From Planktotalea arctica (GTDB lineage: Bacteria > Pseudomonadota > Alphaproteobacteria > Rhodobacterales > Rhodobacteraceae), in assembly GCF_002105285.1 (NCBI RefSeq), contig NZ_MUHR01000006.1:406384-470383 (forward strand): a DNA stretch of 64,000 nt. The letters are read 5' to 3'. A program made the position numbers and the translations under genes. Position 1 is the stretch's first letter. Each line of letters starts with the position of its first letter. Shown piece after piece: positions 19,738-29,010 of the stretch. Under the pieces are notes generated by a model, which saw only the letters and a list, made by a program, of their open reading frames with translations, made no database searches and was not told the origin of the DNA.

Positions 19738-19965
19738 CTAGCTTATGGGCAAAACGTTTCTAGCTCTAGAGCTGATATTCGCTCGATACGGTAAAAACCC
19801 CGTGCAGAAACTTACCTCATTGTAGGTGAGAAAGACTACCGTCTCGAGCATATCATCTGGTACACCGGAGCACACCAGCGCAGTCATCTCTACGAACTTT
19901 GCCCCGAAATTGGCACGACTTGGGTTTTCCAGCTGCTCAGTTGCATCAGGCATGACGGCGTTCAC
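19738..19965 (-). CDS. Doubtful small ORF downstream of acnA
   Basis: A 75-residue minus-strand frame (GTG start, no SD) inside the 331-base space between the lipoprotein gene and acnA. The residue make-up is not absurd but matches no family I recognise. Apart from this and the acnA terminator I see nothing in 19730-20060. Confidence 0.2.
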   Translation of the reverse strand: MNAVMPDATEQLENPSRANFGAKFVEMTALVCSGVPDDMLETVVFLTYNEVSFCTGFLPYRANISSRARNVLPIS

Positions 19966-20010
19966 AGATAGGTTTGCGCGGCAGAAACCCGGAATTGCAA
20001 GACCTGCAAC

Positions 20011-20036
20011 AAAAAAGGGCCGCCCGAAGGCGGCCC
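20011..20036 (-). terminator. Intrinsic terminator of acnA
   Basis: GGGCCGCC (20017-20024) and GGCGGCCC (20029-20036) with a CGAA tetraloop. A run of six T follows on the minus strand, 25 bases past the acnA stop. Confidence 0.85.
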
Positions 20037-20060
20037 ATTCTAAATCTCAAAAGCGAAGAT

Positions 20061-22745
20061 TCACGATGCTGCTAGGTCACGCAACACGTAGTGAAGCACG
20101 CCGCCATGCTCGATATATTCGATCTCGATCGCGGTATCGATACGGCACTTGAGCGTGATCTCTTTGATCGTTCCATCCGCCATTGTGATCGCGCATGGCA
20201 CGACTTGCAAAGGCTCGATCGTGTCGAGACCGGAGATGGATACGCTCTCCTCGCCTGTCAAACCAAGGGATTTGCGGCTGTCGCCACCCGTGAACTCGAA
20301 GGGGATCACGCCCATACCCACAAGGTTGGAGCGGTGAATACGCTCGAAGCTCTCGGCGATCACGGCCTTCACGCCCAAAAGCGCGGTGCCTTTGGCCGCC
20401 CAGTCACGCGAGGATCCCGCGCCGTACTGCTCGCCGCCAAAGACGACAAGCGGTGTACCCGCCGCCTGATGCGCCATCGCCGCGTCAAAGATCGAGGTCT
20501 GCGCGCCATCGGGGCCTTTGGTGTAGCCGCCCTCGACGCCGTCCAGCATCTCGTTCTTGATGCGGATATTGGCAAAGGTGCCGCGCATCATGATTTCGTG
20601 ATTGCCGCGGCGCGAGCCATAGGAGTTGAATTCGCGCACGGGCACCTGATGTTTCACCAGATATTGACCTGCAGGCGAGCTTTCGGCGAAAGAGCCAGCA
20701 GGGGAAATATGGTCTGTCGTGATCATATCACCGAGCAGCGCAAGAACTTTTGCTCCCTCGATATTCGAGATCACGCCTGGGTCTTTCGACATGCCCTGGA
20801 AGTAGGGCGGGTTCTGGATGTAGGTCGAGGTTGGTGGCCAGTCATAGGTCTCGGAATCCGTGACCTCCACGCCTTGCCATTTCTCATCGCCCTTGAACAC
20901 GTCCGCGTATTTGGTTTGGAACGCTTCACGCGTGACTGTCTGCTCGACAAGATCTGCGATTTCCTTGGTCGAGGGCCAGATGTCCTTCAGATACACGTCC
21001 TTGCCATCGGGCGTCTGCGCAATGGGGTCGGTTGCGAGGTTGATATCCATCGTGCCCGCAATCGCATAGGCCACCACGAGAGGGGGCGAGGCGAGGTAGT
21101 TGGCGCGCACATCGGGGCTGATACGGCCCTCGAAGTTGCGATTGCCCGACAGAACCGAAGTGGCGACAAGATCGCCGCCATGGATCGCTTCTGAAATCTC
21201 TTGCTGCAAAGGACCGGAGTTACCGATGCAGGTGGTGCAGCCATAGCCAACAAGGTTAAAGCCGAGCGCATCCAGATCGACCTGAAGCTCTGCTGCCTCA
21301 AGATAGGCGGTCACAACTTGGGAGCCTGGGGCGAGGGAGGTCTTGACCCAAGGCTTGCGGTTCAGGCCAAGCGCCGCCGCTTTACGCGCAACAAGGCCCG
21401 CACCGATCATTACATAGGGGTTGGATGTGTTGGTGCAGGACGTGATGGACGCAATGACAACCTTGCCCGATTCCATCGTGTAGTCTTCACCCGCGACGGC
21501 GACTTCCTTGCCCATGGGGCGTTTGAATGTCTCTTCCATCTCGCGCTTGAACGCTTCTTTCGCGCCTGTAAGAGCGACAAAATCTTGCGGGCGCTTTGGC
21601 CCGGAAATCGCAGGGACAATTGTGCCCATGTCGAGTTCCAGCGTGTCCGTATAGATCGGTGCATAATCCGCGTCGCGCCAGAAACCGTTCTCTTTGGCAT
21701 AGGCTTCGACAAGTGCGATGCGATCCTCGTCGCGGCCCGTCGTGCGCAGGTAGCGCAGTGTTTCGCCGTCAATTGGGAAGAAACCACAGGTCGCGCCATA
21801 CTCGGGCGCCATGTTGGCGATTGTCGCGCGATCGGCGAGCGGCAATGTATCTAGGCCCTCGCCATAGAACTCGACGAATTTGCCGACAACGCCCTTAGCG
21901 CGCAGCATCTCAACAACTTTGAGAACGAGGTCCGTACCCGTCGTGCCCTCCATCATTGCACCGGTCAGCTTGAAGCCGATGACTTCGGGGATCAGCATAG
22001 AAATCGGCTGGCCGAGCATCGACGCTTCCGCTTCGATCCCGCCGACGCCCCAGCCAAGGACCGCCGCGCCGTTTACCATGGTGGTGTGGCTGTCTGTGCC
22101 GACCAGCGTGTCTGGATAGGCAACCTGCTCGCCGTTTTGATCGACGTCCGTCCAAACGGTTTGCGACAGATATTCAAGGTTCACCTGATGGCAAATCCCT
22201 GTGCCGGGGGGCACAACGCGGAAGTTTGAAAAGGCGGACTGGCCCCATTTCAGGAATGTGTAGCGCTCCATGTTGCGCTCGTACTCGCGGTCTACGTTCA
22301 TTTTAAACGCGCGCGGGTTGCCAAATTCGTCGATCATGACCGAGTGGTCAATGACCAGATCCACAGGGTTCAGCGGGTTGATCTTTTGCGGATCGCCGCC
22401 AAGCGCCTTGATCCCGTCGCGCATCGCTGCAAGGTCGACCACGGCGGGCACACCAGTGAAATCCTGCATCAAAACGCGGGCAGGGCGGTATGCAATCTCG
22501 CGCGGGTTCTTACCGCCGTTCGCGCCCCAAGTGGCGAAGGCTTTGATATCATCCACTGAAACGGTCTTGCCATCCTCGAAGCGGAGCATGTTTTCCAAAA
22601 CCACTTTCAGCGCAGCAGGCAGATTGGAGAAATCGCCAAGGCCGGCTTTGGTTGCCGCTGTTATGGAGTAATAAGCAATCGACTGGCTGCCGACAGTAAG
22701 TGTCTTACGTGTCTTGGAGCTGTCCTGACCGACGGTAATGGGCAT
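20061..22745 (-). CDS. acnA: Aconitate hydratase A
   Basis: Interconverts citrate and isocitrate in the TCA cycle with a [4Fe-4S] cluster. The 894-residue protein has the AcnA/IRP-type layout: GTDSHTTMVNGAAVLGWGVG, then the cluster cysteines in ITSCTNTSNP and TTCIGNSGP, and a C-terminal swivel domain with SSRDWAAKG. ATG 22745 is chosen because a strong AGGAGG lies 9 bases before it; an in-frame start 45 bases upstream lacks one. The gene is monocistronic with its own terminator. Confidence 0.97.
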   Translation of the reverse strand: MPITVGQDSSKTRKTLTVGSQSIAYYSITAATKAGLGDFSNLPAALKVVLENMLRFEDGKTVSVDDIKAFATWGANGGKNPREIAYRPARVLMQDFTGVPAVVDLAAMRDGIKALGGDPQKINPLNPVDLVIDHSVMIDEFGNPRAFKMNVDREYERNMERYTFLKWGQSAFSNFRVVPPGTGICHQVNLEYLSQTVWTDVDQNGEQVAYPDTLVGTDSHTTMVNGAAVLGWGVGGIEAEASMLGQPISMLIPEVIGFKLTGAMMEGTTGTDLVLKVVEMLRAKGVVGKFVEFYGEGLDTLPLADRATIANMAPEYGATCGFFPIDGETLRYLRTTGRDEDRIALVEAYAKENGFWRDADYAPIYTDTLELDMGTIVPAISGPKRPQDFVALTGAKEAFKREMEETFKRPMGKEVAVAGEDYTMESGKVVIASITSCTNTSNPYVMIGAGLVARKAAALGLNRKPWVKTSLAPGSQVVTAYLEAAELQVDLDALGFNLVGYGCTTCIGNSGPLQQEISEAIHGGDLVATSVLSGNRNFEGRISPDVRANYLASPPLVVAYAIAGTMDINLATDPIAQTPDGKDVYLKDIWPSTKEIADLVEQTVTREAFQTKYADVFKGDEKWQGVEVTDSETYDWPPTSTYIQNPPYFQGMSKDPGVISNIEGAKVLALLGDMITTDHISPAGSFAESSPAGQYLVKHQVPVREFNSYGSRRGNHEIMMRGTFANIRIKNEMLDGVEGGYTKGPDGAQTSIFDAAMAHQAAGTPLVVFGGEQYGAGSSRDWAAKGTALLGVKAVIAESFERIHRSNLVGMGVIPFEFTGGDSRKSLGLTGEESVSISGLDTIEPLQVVPCAITMADGTIKEITLKCRIDTAIEIEYIEHGGVLHYVLRDLAAS

Positions 22746-22986
22746 GATCTGCCTCCTATCTAAGGTCGAAAAAAAGGGGTGGTCTTGCACGCTATTTGCC
22801 CCATGTAGACAAGGCGATCAAGGGGGTGCGTCGATTTTGTATACCATTGCACACCGAAATTTCCGGAAAATTGGAAACGCTGTGTTTTGCGCGCTCGCGC
22901 CGCTCTCGCAAAAGGGTGATTGGTCATTACAGCGCTTTGCCCCTATCTAGGTCCAGCAACCAAGACCAAACAACAGGCCGAACTAA

Positions 22987-23676
22987 ATGAGAAAAATCAC
23001 AGCACTCATCGCAGCGCTCTGGATCGGCCTAACGGGTGCGGTGCAGGCTCAGTCGCAGCCTGTCGTCATTGAACTTTTCACATCTCAAGGATGTTCTTCC
23101 TGTCCACCGGCCGATGCGTTGATGCACAAACTGGCGGCACGCGGTGATGTGATCGCGCTTTCGATGCACGTGGATTATTGGGATTATATTGGCTGGAAAG
23201 ATGAATTCGGGCGCGCTGAAAACACCGTGCGCCAAAAAGCCTACGCGCAGGCGGGGGGGCGACGCTCGATCTATACGCCGCAGATGATCATCGCGGGCGA
23301 GGATTCGGTTGTTGGCACACACCCGATGGACGTGGCTGATCTGATCGCCAAACATGCGCGCCGCAAGAGCGACGTGGCTTTGAAGATTGCGCGCGTCGAT
23401 GGCAAGGTCAGCATCGCCGCGAGCGCGCGCAAAGCGGGCAAATTCGAAGTTAAATTGGTGCGCTTCACCGCGAAACGCACGACTGCGATCAAACGCGGCG
23501 AAAATGCGGGCAAGACGATCACTTACGTCAATGTCGTCTCGGACTTCAAAACCATTGGGACATGGGACGGGCGCGCGCCGCTCAGCCTTGCGGCGCAGGC
23601 CGGAATCGGCCCTGTGGCGGTCTTCATTCAGCGCACGGGGCACGGCCGGATCGAAGCTGCGGCGCGACTGAATTAA
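22987..23676 (+). CDS. DUF1223 family thioredoxin-like periplasmic protein
   Basis: A 229-residue exported protein with a signal peptide ending near AVQAQ. The DUF1223 signature VIELFTSQGCSSCPPAD carries a thioredoxin-like CSSC pair, followed by LSMHVDYWDYIGW and IYTPQMIIAG. The function is unknown, though a thiol-redox role in the periplasm is plausible. It is divergent from acnA with 241 bases between starts and converges with the acyltransferase 6 bases downstream. Confidence 0.88.
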   Translation: MRKITALIAALWIGLTGAVQAQSQPVVIELFTSQGCSSCPPADALMHKLAARGDVIALSMHVDYWDYIGWKDEFGRAENTVRQKAYAQAGGRRSIYTPQMIIAGEDSVVGTHPMDVADLIAKHARRKSDVALKIARVDGKVSIAASARKAGKFEVKLVRFTAKRTTAIKRGENAGKTITYVNVVSDFKTIGTWDGRAPLSLAAQAGIGPVAVFIQRTGHGRIEAAARLN

Positions 23677-23682
23677 CTGCGT

Positions 23683-24543
23683 TTACGTATTTTTCCAACG
23701 CCGGTGGATCCAGAACCACTGGTGCATGTTTTCGCGCACGAGTGCCTCAAGTCCGTCATTGACCGCCTGCGTCATGCTTTGAGCGTCGCTGTGCGGGATC
23801 TCATCCTGCACGATGATCTCGAAATCGAGGCCGTTGGCTTGGCGGATCGCATAGACAGGGATCAGAGCCGCGTTGTATTTCAAGGCAAGTTCGGCAGTGA
23901 TAAGCGATGTGATCGCCGGCTTGCCAAAGAAGTTTAGGCGCGTGCCACCATGGGCATGCAGGTCTGTCAAAATCCCCAAGACACCGCCGGATTTGATATG
24001 GCGCACCATCTGGCTCATGCCTTTGCGACCCTGCTCGAAGAGCGGCGTGCCGATGGTACTGATGGAGGCGACATAATGTGCATTGAAATAGGGATTGGAC
24101 ATGCGCCGATAAAGCGCGCCCATGTTGTGCCCCTTTGCAATAAGTGCGGCGCGGCTGACGTCGTAATTGCCGAAATGGCCCGTGACGAGTATCACGGGAC
24201 GACCATCTGCGCGGGCCTTTTCCAACGCGCCATATCCGGGACCGTGTAGGGGCGCATTGATCGCGCGCTCGACAAAATCCTTGCCGGAATAAAGCTCGAT
24301 CAAAGTGCGTCCTGCATTGTTCGGAACCGCTTTGCACAGGCGTTCAATCTCTGCTTCGGGCAGGTCCGGCAGCACATGGGCCAAATTTGCGCGGATGCGT
24401 TTGGGATAGCCGGCCAGCGGCGAGACAATATTCTGCACCAGCCAGCCCATCGTGCGCACGCGCGCCGCATAGGGCAGGGCCAGAGCGATGGCGATCAAGC
24501 CGCGCAGGAACAGGTTGGTTATATATTGCGAAACACGTTTCAT
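23683..24543 (-). CDS. LpxL/LpxM-type lysophospholipid (lipid A) acyltransferase
   Basis: A 286-residue member of the HtrB/MsbB family that adds secondary acyl chains to lipid A. An N-terminal membrane anchor lies near residues 10-28. The catalytic HX4D motif is GHFGNYDVS, followed by GALYRRMSNPYFN and GTRLNFFGKPA, which are typical. The acyl chain and position cannot be read from sequence. It is a single gene between convergent DUF1223 and the nitrile-hydratase-type set on its own strand. Confidence 0.85.
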   Translation of the reverse strand: MKRVSQYITNLFLRGLIAIALALPYAARVRTMGWLVQNIVSPLAGYPKRIRANLAHVLPDLPEAEIERLCKAVPNNAGRTLIELYSGKDFVERAINAPLHGPGYGALEKARADGRPVILVTGHFGNYDVSRAALIAKGHNMGALYRRMSNPYFNAHYVASISTIGTPLFEQGRKGMSQMVRHIKSGGVLGILTDLHAHGGTRLNFFGKPAITSLITAELALKYNAALIPVYAIRQANGLDFEIIVQDEIPHSDAQSMTQAVNDGLEALVRENMHQWFWIHRRWKNT

Positions 24544-24574
24544 ATCCGTGCTTTACTGGGCTTGGCGCGCAGGC

Positions 24575-25216
24575 TCAAGCGCTGACAGTTTTTGGCAAGC
24601 CGGTGCCGATCATCGAATCGCGCGTCACCAGTTTGGCCAATTCACTCTCGCTCATCTTGTCCGTGCCATTTGGGCGCGCGGGGATCACCACGTAGCGCAT
24701 GTCTGCGGTACTATCGTGCACGCGGATATGTGTGCCCTCGGGCAGGGCAACACCGAACTCTGACAGAACTTTGCGCGGCTCTTTAACCGTGCGCGAGCGA
24801 TAGGCGCGCGATTTATACCAATCGGGCGGCAGCCCGAGAAGGTTGCGCGGATAGCATGAACACAGGGTGCATACGATTATGTTATGGATGTTTGCGGTGT
24901 TTTCCACGGCGATCAGAAGCATGGGGCCGACATCGAAACCCAATTCGCGGCTCGCGGCAGAGCCATCTTTGAGCAAACGCTCTTTGAAGTCAGGATCGCA
25001 CCAGGCGCGCGCCACGAGAGCCGCGCCATTTGCGGGGCTGCGCGCGTCCATTGCGTCAATCTGTGCCGCGATCTCGGCAGGTGTGGTGATAGATTTCTCC
25101 AACAGCAATTCGCGCACGGCGATTTCCATGCTCTGCCAATAACTTAGCGCGGTGTCGTCATCTGCGCGGTAGGGATGGCCCGAGGGGGAGAGGTGATCGT
25201 GGTGATCATGCGGCAT
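24575..25216 (-). CDS. nthA: Nitrile hydratase-type alpha subunit (Co-type metal site)
   Basis: The metal-binding subunit of nitrile hydratase or thiocyanate hydrolase. The 213-residue protein has the claw motif VCTLCSC (Cys116, Cys119, Cys121). Threonine after the first Cys is the cobalt-type signature; iron enzymes have Ser. The N terminus is His-rich (PHDHHDH). ATG 25216 has GGAG 9 bases upstream and overlaps the preceding gene end by 11 bases. The enzyme hydrates nitriles to amides, but the separate beta pieces upstream leave open a three-subunit enzyme such as thiocyanate hydrolase. Confidence 0.88.
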   Translation of the reverse strand: MPHDHHDHLSPSGHPYRADDDTALSYWQSMEIAVRELLLEKSITTPAEIAAQIDAMDARSPANGAALVARAWCDPDFKERLLKDGSAASRELGFDVGPMLLIAVENTANIHNIIVCTLCSCYPRNLLGLPPDWYKSRAYRSRTVKEPRKVLSEFGVALPEGTHIRVHDSTADMRYVVIPARPNGTDKMSESELAKLVTRDSMIGTGLPKTVSA

Positions 25217-25508
25217 CGCTTTGCTCCATCGCTTCAATCCAATGAGCGTATATTTCCGCCTCGATCATATCGTCGGGGTGTTCGGCCTCCGCTCCCCAGA
25301 GTTCTGCTGCGCGAAAGCGCACCCGATAGAGCATGTGTTCCTGCGCAGGTAAATCATAGGCAAGCTGTTCTGGGTTCTTGAAAGGCGCGATCGCCCGTTC
25401 GATGGAGCCGGATTTACCGCGCAAATAGGCTGGCGCGCGCACATGGCCCGGTGGCATCAACGCGCGAATGCGCACCCGAGCGCCGGTTTTCAATGGATCA
25501 TTCCCCAA
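25206..25508 (-). CDS. Nitrile hydratase beta subunit, C-terminal (SH3-like) half
   Basis: About 100 residues matching the C-terminal SH3-like half of nitrile hydratase beta: FKTGxRVRIR-type start (LKTGARVRIRAL), HVRAPAYLRGKSG, YRVRFRAAELWG and DMIEAEIYAHWI. The start is probably TTG 25508 with GAGAGG upstream; TTG 25493 is an alternative. It overlaps the N-terminal-half gene by 11 bases in a different frame and overlaps nthA by 11 bases, so all three are translationally linked. Confidence 0.75.
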   Translation of the reverse strand: MGNDPLKTGARVRIRALMPPGHVRAPAYLRGKSGSIERAIAPFKNPEQLAYDLPAQEHMLYRVRFRAAELWGAEAEHPDDMIEAEIYAHWIEAMEQSDAA

Positions 25509-25842
25509 GGCTCGCCTCTCCGTAAGTTTGTCCGCGCACTTGCACTTCGGCCATCTTCGCGCCAAGTTCTTCAAGCGAATAGGCGCCCTTTTCGATCAGG
25601 TTCTGATTGATCGCCGCAATCCAGCGCTCGTAATAGCTCATGTCCTCAAAGGCCGCTTCGCCCATATCTTCCAAGGCGCGGCGCAGGCCATCGACGGTGA
25701 AATACCCCTTGCCACTGCACAGGATCATTAGCGCATCGACGCGTTTTTCCCAAAGCGAGAAATCATGCTGATCATCGCAGATCGGGCCTGCGTCCTGGCC
25801 ACCCATATCGTGCCAGCGGCGTCCATTTGTATGTTTGTCCAT
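25498..25842 (-). CDS. Nitrile hydratase beta subunit, N-terminal half (or activator-like)
   Basis: A 114-residue protein matching the N-terminal half of nitrile hydratase beta: HDMGGQDAGPI at the N terminus, FSLWEKRVDALMIL, then YYERWIAAINQNLIEKG and SLEELGAKMAEV. Together with the next gene it covers a full beta subunit. Separate halves are normal in three-subunit thiocyanate hydrolase and toyocamycin nitrile hydratase. Nitrile hydratase activators share this fold and are the alternative reading. ATG 25842 is preferred over TTG 25848. Confidence 0.72.
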   Translation of the reverse strand: MDKHTNGRRWHDMGGQDAGPICDDQHDFSLWEKRVDALMILCSGKGYFTVDGLRRALEDMGEAAFEDMSYYERWIAAINQNLIEKGAYSLEELGAKMAEVQVRGQTYGEASLGE

Positions 25843-25891
25843 CTGCAAAGGCTAGCGAGGCAACCCGTGCCTGTCCAGAGAGTAACCGCGC

Positions 25892-26941
25892 TCAGGCATC
25901 CACATCCTCGCTTAGTAAAATTTCACCGGAATCGGCCAGTTGGCGGATGCCTGCAATAACGTCCGACATCGCCGTTTCAGCCTCTTCATCGCCAACCTCG
26001 CCGCGCTCTGAAATGGATTCGCGCATTTGATCCGCTAATCGGCTTGAAATGTTGGCAAGGATGAAATCCGCCGATGGTTTGGTTAGTTCATCGCGCGCGC
26101 CGGCGAGCGCCGTCACCAATGTTTCATTATCCACCACCCGAAGAACGGAGGCCACATCGCGTGCATCGACGCGCGACGCGATATGCTTGAAAGTGAAAAT
26201 GGCTTTTCGCACTTCGCTCGCGAAACTCTCGTCCTCCTCATCCAGCCCGTCGAGCAGCGCATCGCGCATCGCGCTGCGAGAAGAATTCAGAATTGCGCCG
26301 ATCCGGTCCACCGGCGGGTTGTCGAAGGCGCGCTCCGGTTCGTCCTGCATTTGCGCGATCAAGGCGCGCCCGATTCGATCAACCGCATCGGGAGTCACCG
26401 AATTTGTCAGCGAAACCGCATAAGTGATGCGCCGCGCCCGCTCGCCCGGCATCTTGCCAAGCATGTCCGCGGCCTTCTTGACGTCGATCTTGGAAATCAG
26501 CACGGCGGCGACTTCGATGCTTTCTTGCTCTATGAGCGAGATCAGTTTTTCCGGCTCCAGCGCGCGCAAGGCTTCCCATGGATCGCCGCTTGCACGCACG
26601 CCGGTGCGTCGCCGGATTTGCGCGGCGGCCTTGGCGCTGATCTTGCCGTCAAGTTCGCTTAGCGCGCCGGCCACGCCTTTGGGAAATGTCAGGCCCGTTT
26701 GTTCAAGCTCGGTCGCGAACTCTTCCACGACCTGCACCAGCGTGTCGCGATCTATGCGCCGCAGGCTTCCCATTTGCTGCGTTAACTCTGCCTGCAAATC
26801 CTCAGGTAATTCGCCGATTGGAACATGGGCGCCTTCGGTCATTAAAAAGCGCACCACGATGGCGGCTTTTTCCTGCGATGTCACTACGCGCGCGGGTGGT
26901 TTTGGCGCGGGTTCTGCCGGGCTGATCTGGCCAATTTGCAT
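25892..26941 (-). CDS. fliG: Flagellar motor switch protein FliG
   Basis: The 349-residue rotor protein that links the MS ring to the C ring and meets the stator. The N-terminal domain begins with SQEKAAIVVRFL. The middle domain carries LISLIEQESIEVAAVLISKI and AADMLGKMPGERARRI. The C-terminal domain has DRIGAILNSS, FTFKHIASRVDARDVASVLR and SRLADQMRE. ATG 26941 follows GAGGTG. No other flagellar gene is present here, so fliG is detached from the main flagellar cluster. Confidence 0.9.
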   Translation of the reverse strand: MQIGQISPAEPAPKPPARVVTSQEKAAIVVRFLMTEGAHVPIGELPEDLQAELTQQMGSLRRIDRDTLVQVVEEFATELEQTGLTFPKGVAGALSELDGKISAKAAAQIRRRTGVRASGDPWEALRALEPEKLISLIEQESIEVAAVLISKIDVKKAADMLGKMPGERARRITYAVSLTNSVTPDAVDRIGRALIAQMQDEPERAFDNPPVDRIGAILNSSRSAMRDALLDGLDEEDESFASEVRKAIFTFKHIASRVDARDVASVLRVVDNETLVTALAGARDELTKPSADFILANISSRLADQMRESISERGEVGDEEAETAMSDVIAGIRQLADSGEILLSEDVDA

Positions 26942-27048
26942 AAGGGCTTCACCTCTTTTTCTGCTCTCTTTCACGAGGTATGAGGGCAAAAAATGAAGAT
27001 GATCTGAACAGATTTACAAGTTCAGGCAAAAATCTCCGCTCTGCTGCG

Positions 27049-28353
27049 TTACGCGCCGAAAACCCGTTTGAAAATCGTGTCCACATGTTTGGTGTGATAG
27101 GCTAGATCAAATTTTTCCTCGATTTCAGCGACGCCAAGCGCGGCGACCACTTCTTCATCGGCCAGCAGCTCGCCCTTGAAATCACAGCCGGTTTCCCAGA
27201 CTTTCAACGCGCTGCGCTGCACGAGGCGATAGGCGTCTTCGCGGTTCACGCCCGCCTGCGTCAGCGCCAAAAGCACGCGCTGGCTCATTACGAGGCCAGG
27301 GAATTTGTTCATGTTGGCCATCATGTTTTCAGGATAAATCAGCAATTTGTCGATCACCGAAGTCAAGCGCGCTAGCGCGAAATCAAGGGTGATCGTCGCA
27401 TCGGGTCCGATATTCCGCTCCACGGAGCTGTGCGAGATATCACGCTCGTGCCAGAGGGCTACGTTTTCCATCGCTGGCACGACCACCATGCGCACAAGGC
27501 GGGCGAGGCCGGTCAGGTTTTCGGTCAGAACCGGATTTTTCTTATGCGGCATTGCCGATGACCCCTTTTGCCCCATCGAGAAAAACTCAGCCGCTTCAAG
27601 CACTTCAGTGCGTTGCATGTGGCGAATTTCGGTCGATACGTTTTCAATGGAGGAGGCGACGACGCCAAGGGCCGCGAAAAATGCGGCATGGCGATCGCGT
27701 GGAATGACCTGCGTTGAAATTGGCTCGGGCGTGAGGTTGAGCTGGGCGCAGACGTGTTCTTCGACGGCAGGATCGATATTCGCAAAAGTGCCGACCGCGC
27801 CGGAAATCGCGCCAGTCGAAATTTCATCGCGCGCGGTTCGAAGGCGTTTCAAATTTCGATCCATCTCGGCGTAGAAGCGCGCGAAGGTCAGGCCCATCGT
27901 CGTCGGCTCGGCGTGGATGCCGTGACTGCGCCCGATGCGAATGGTCATCTTATGCTCGAGCGCGCGGCGCTTGAGCGCGGCCAGAAGTGCTTTGGTGTCC
28001 TCGATCAAAATATCTGCTGCGCGCACCAGTTGAACGTTGAAACATGTATCAAGAACGTCCGAGCTGGTCATGCCTTGATGCACGAAACGCGCTTCTTCGC
28101 TGCCCACATGTTCGGCGAGATGCGTCAGAAAGGCGATTACATCATGCTTGGTCACAGCTTCGATTTCATCGATGCGCGCCACGTCGAATTCCACGTCTTT
28201 GGCGCGCCAGACTGCATCGGCATTTTCGCGCGGGATAACGCCCAGATCGGCCATTGCATCGCAGGCATGTGCTTCGATTTCATACCAGATCTTGAACTTC
28301 GTCTCAGGTGACCAGATCGCGACCATTTCGGGGCGGGAATAACGTGGGATCAT
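27049..28353 (-). CDS. purB: Adenylosuccinate lyase
   Basis: A bifunctional lyase that releases fumarate from SAICAR and from adenylosuccinate in purine synthesis. The 434-residue protein has the fumarase/aspartase signature GSSAMPHKKNPV (about 261-272), TSSDVLDTC and the catalytic-His segment GRSHGIHAEPTT. Length is typical for the short bacterial PurB. It is a single gene with a plain ATG start at 28353. Confidence 0.97.
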   Translation of the reverse strand: MIPRYSRPEMVAIWSPETKFKIWYEIEAHACDAMADLGVIPRENADAVWRAKDVEFDVARIDEIEAVTKHDVIAFLTHLAEHVGSEEARFVHQGMTSSDVLDTCFNVQLVRAADILIEDTKALLAALKRRALEHKMTIRIGRSHGIHAEPTTMGLTFARFYAEMDRNLKRLRTARDEISTGAISGAVGTFANIDPAVEEHVCAQLNLTPEPISTQVIPRDRHAAFFAALGVVASSIENVSTEIRHMQRTEVLEAAEFFSMGQKGSSAMPHKKNPVLTENLTGLARLVRMVVVPAMENVALWHERDISHSSVERNIGPDATITLDFALARLTSVIDKLLIYPENMMANMNKFPGLVMSQRVLLALTQAGVNREDAYRLVQRSALKVWETGCDFKGELLADEEVVAALGVAEIEEKFDLAYHTKHVDTIFKRVFGA

Positions 28354-28437
28354 GAGAGACTGTCCTTTTGTGACTTTCAGCTTGTGTTGCGCTCTCTTAG
28401 TCTGACGCTGAATGCTCTACAAGCGAGGAGGCGCAAA

Positions 28438-28581
28438 GTGAGACGGATTGCCCAGTTTAGTGCAGATGTCAGTATGGCGAGCTGGCATAGCGGGTTCTGT
28501 GACGCCGCTGCCGCAATGGGCTATAAAATACCTCTGGCCATTGCGTTCGAGACCGCCAGTCATGGGATGTTTCGCAAGTGA
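28438..28581 (+). CDS. Possible 47-residue protein overlapping the DUF6314 gene
   Basis: GTG 28438 has GAGGAGG seven bases upstream and opens a 47-residue frame that ends at TGA 28579-28581, overlapping the start of the DUF6314 gene. It could be a leader or coupling peptide. I recognise no family, and the evidence is only the good SD and the overlap. Confidence 0.3.
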   Translation: MRRIAQFSADVSMASWHSGFCDAAAAMGYKIPLAIAFETASHGMFRK

Positions 28582-28994
28582 TGCTGTCTCCTTCAGATTT
28601 CTTGGGCGCTTGGGCGATCGAGCGCTGGATCGAGGATGCGCGCTCTGGCCAAAGCGCGCGGTTTCTTGGTGAGGCGGTGATAGAGCCCAAAGATGAAGAT
28701 TGGGTTTACGCCGAGCAGGGAACGCTGGAATTAGCCACAGGTGTGCCAATGCGTGCAGAGCGGAGCTATATCTGGCGCGTGGACGAGGCCGGAATTGATA
28801 TTTTCTTTTCAGATAAACGATTTTTTCATCGTTTCGATCTAGAGCCTTGCACACAAGCGCAGCATTGGTGTGACCCAGATGACTATGAGGTAGAGTATGA
28901 TCTGTCGAACTGGCCAGTATGGCAAAGCGTCTGGCGCGTTACGGGGCCGCGCAAATCCTATGTGATGACCAGCCGGATGAGCCGGGCTGGCTAG
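28578..28994 (+). CDS. DUF6314 family protein
   Basis: A 138-residue protein with the family pattern DFLGAWAIERWIEDARSG, RFLGEAV, YIWRVD, DIFFSDKRFFHRFD and YEVEYDLS, ending in WRVTGPRKSYVMTSRM. This looks like a lipocalin-like single beta-barrel domain. The function is unknown. The start is GTG 28578 or ATG 28581. It is followed by the bioY promoter region. Confidence 0.78.
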   Translation: MMLSPSDFLGAWAIERWIEDARSGQSARFLGEAVIEPKDEDWVYAEQGTLELATGVPMRAERSYIWRVDEAGIDIFFSDKRFFHRFDLEPCTQAQHWCDPDDYEVEYDLSNWPVWQSVWRVTGPRKSYVMTSRMSRAG

Positions 28995-29010
28995 GGGTGG
29001 TTTTCAAAGA

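Noticed and set aside
20091..21194. Plus-strand 367-codon frame opposite acnA
   Set aside because: Antisense shadow of aconitase, rich in His, Arg and Ala, with no motif.
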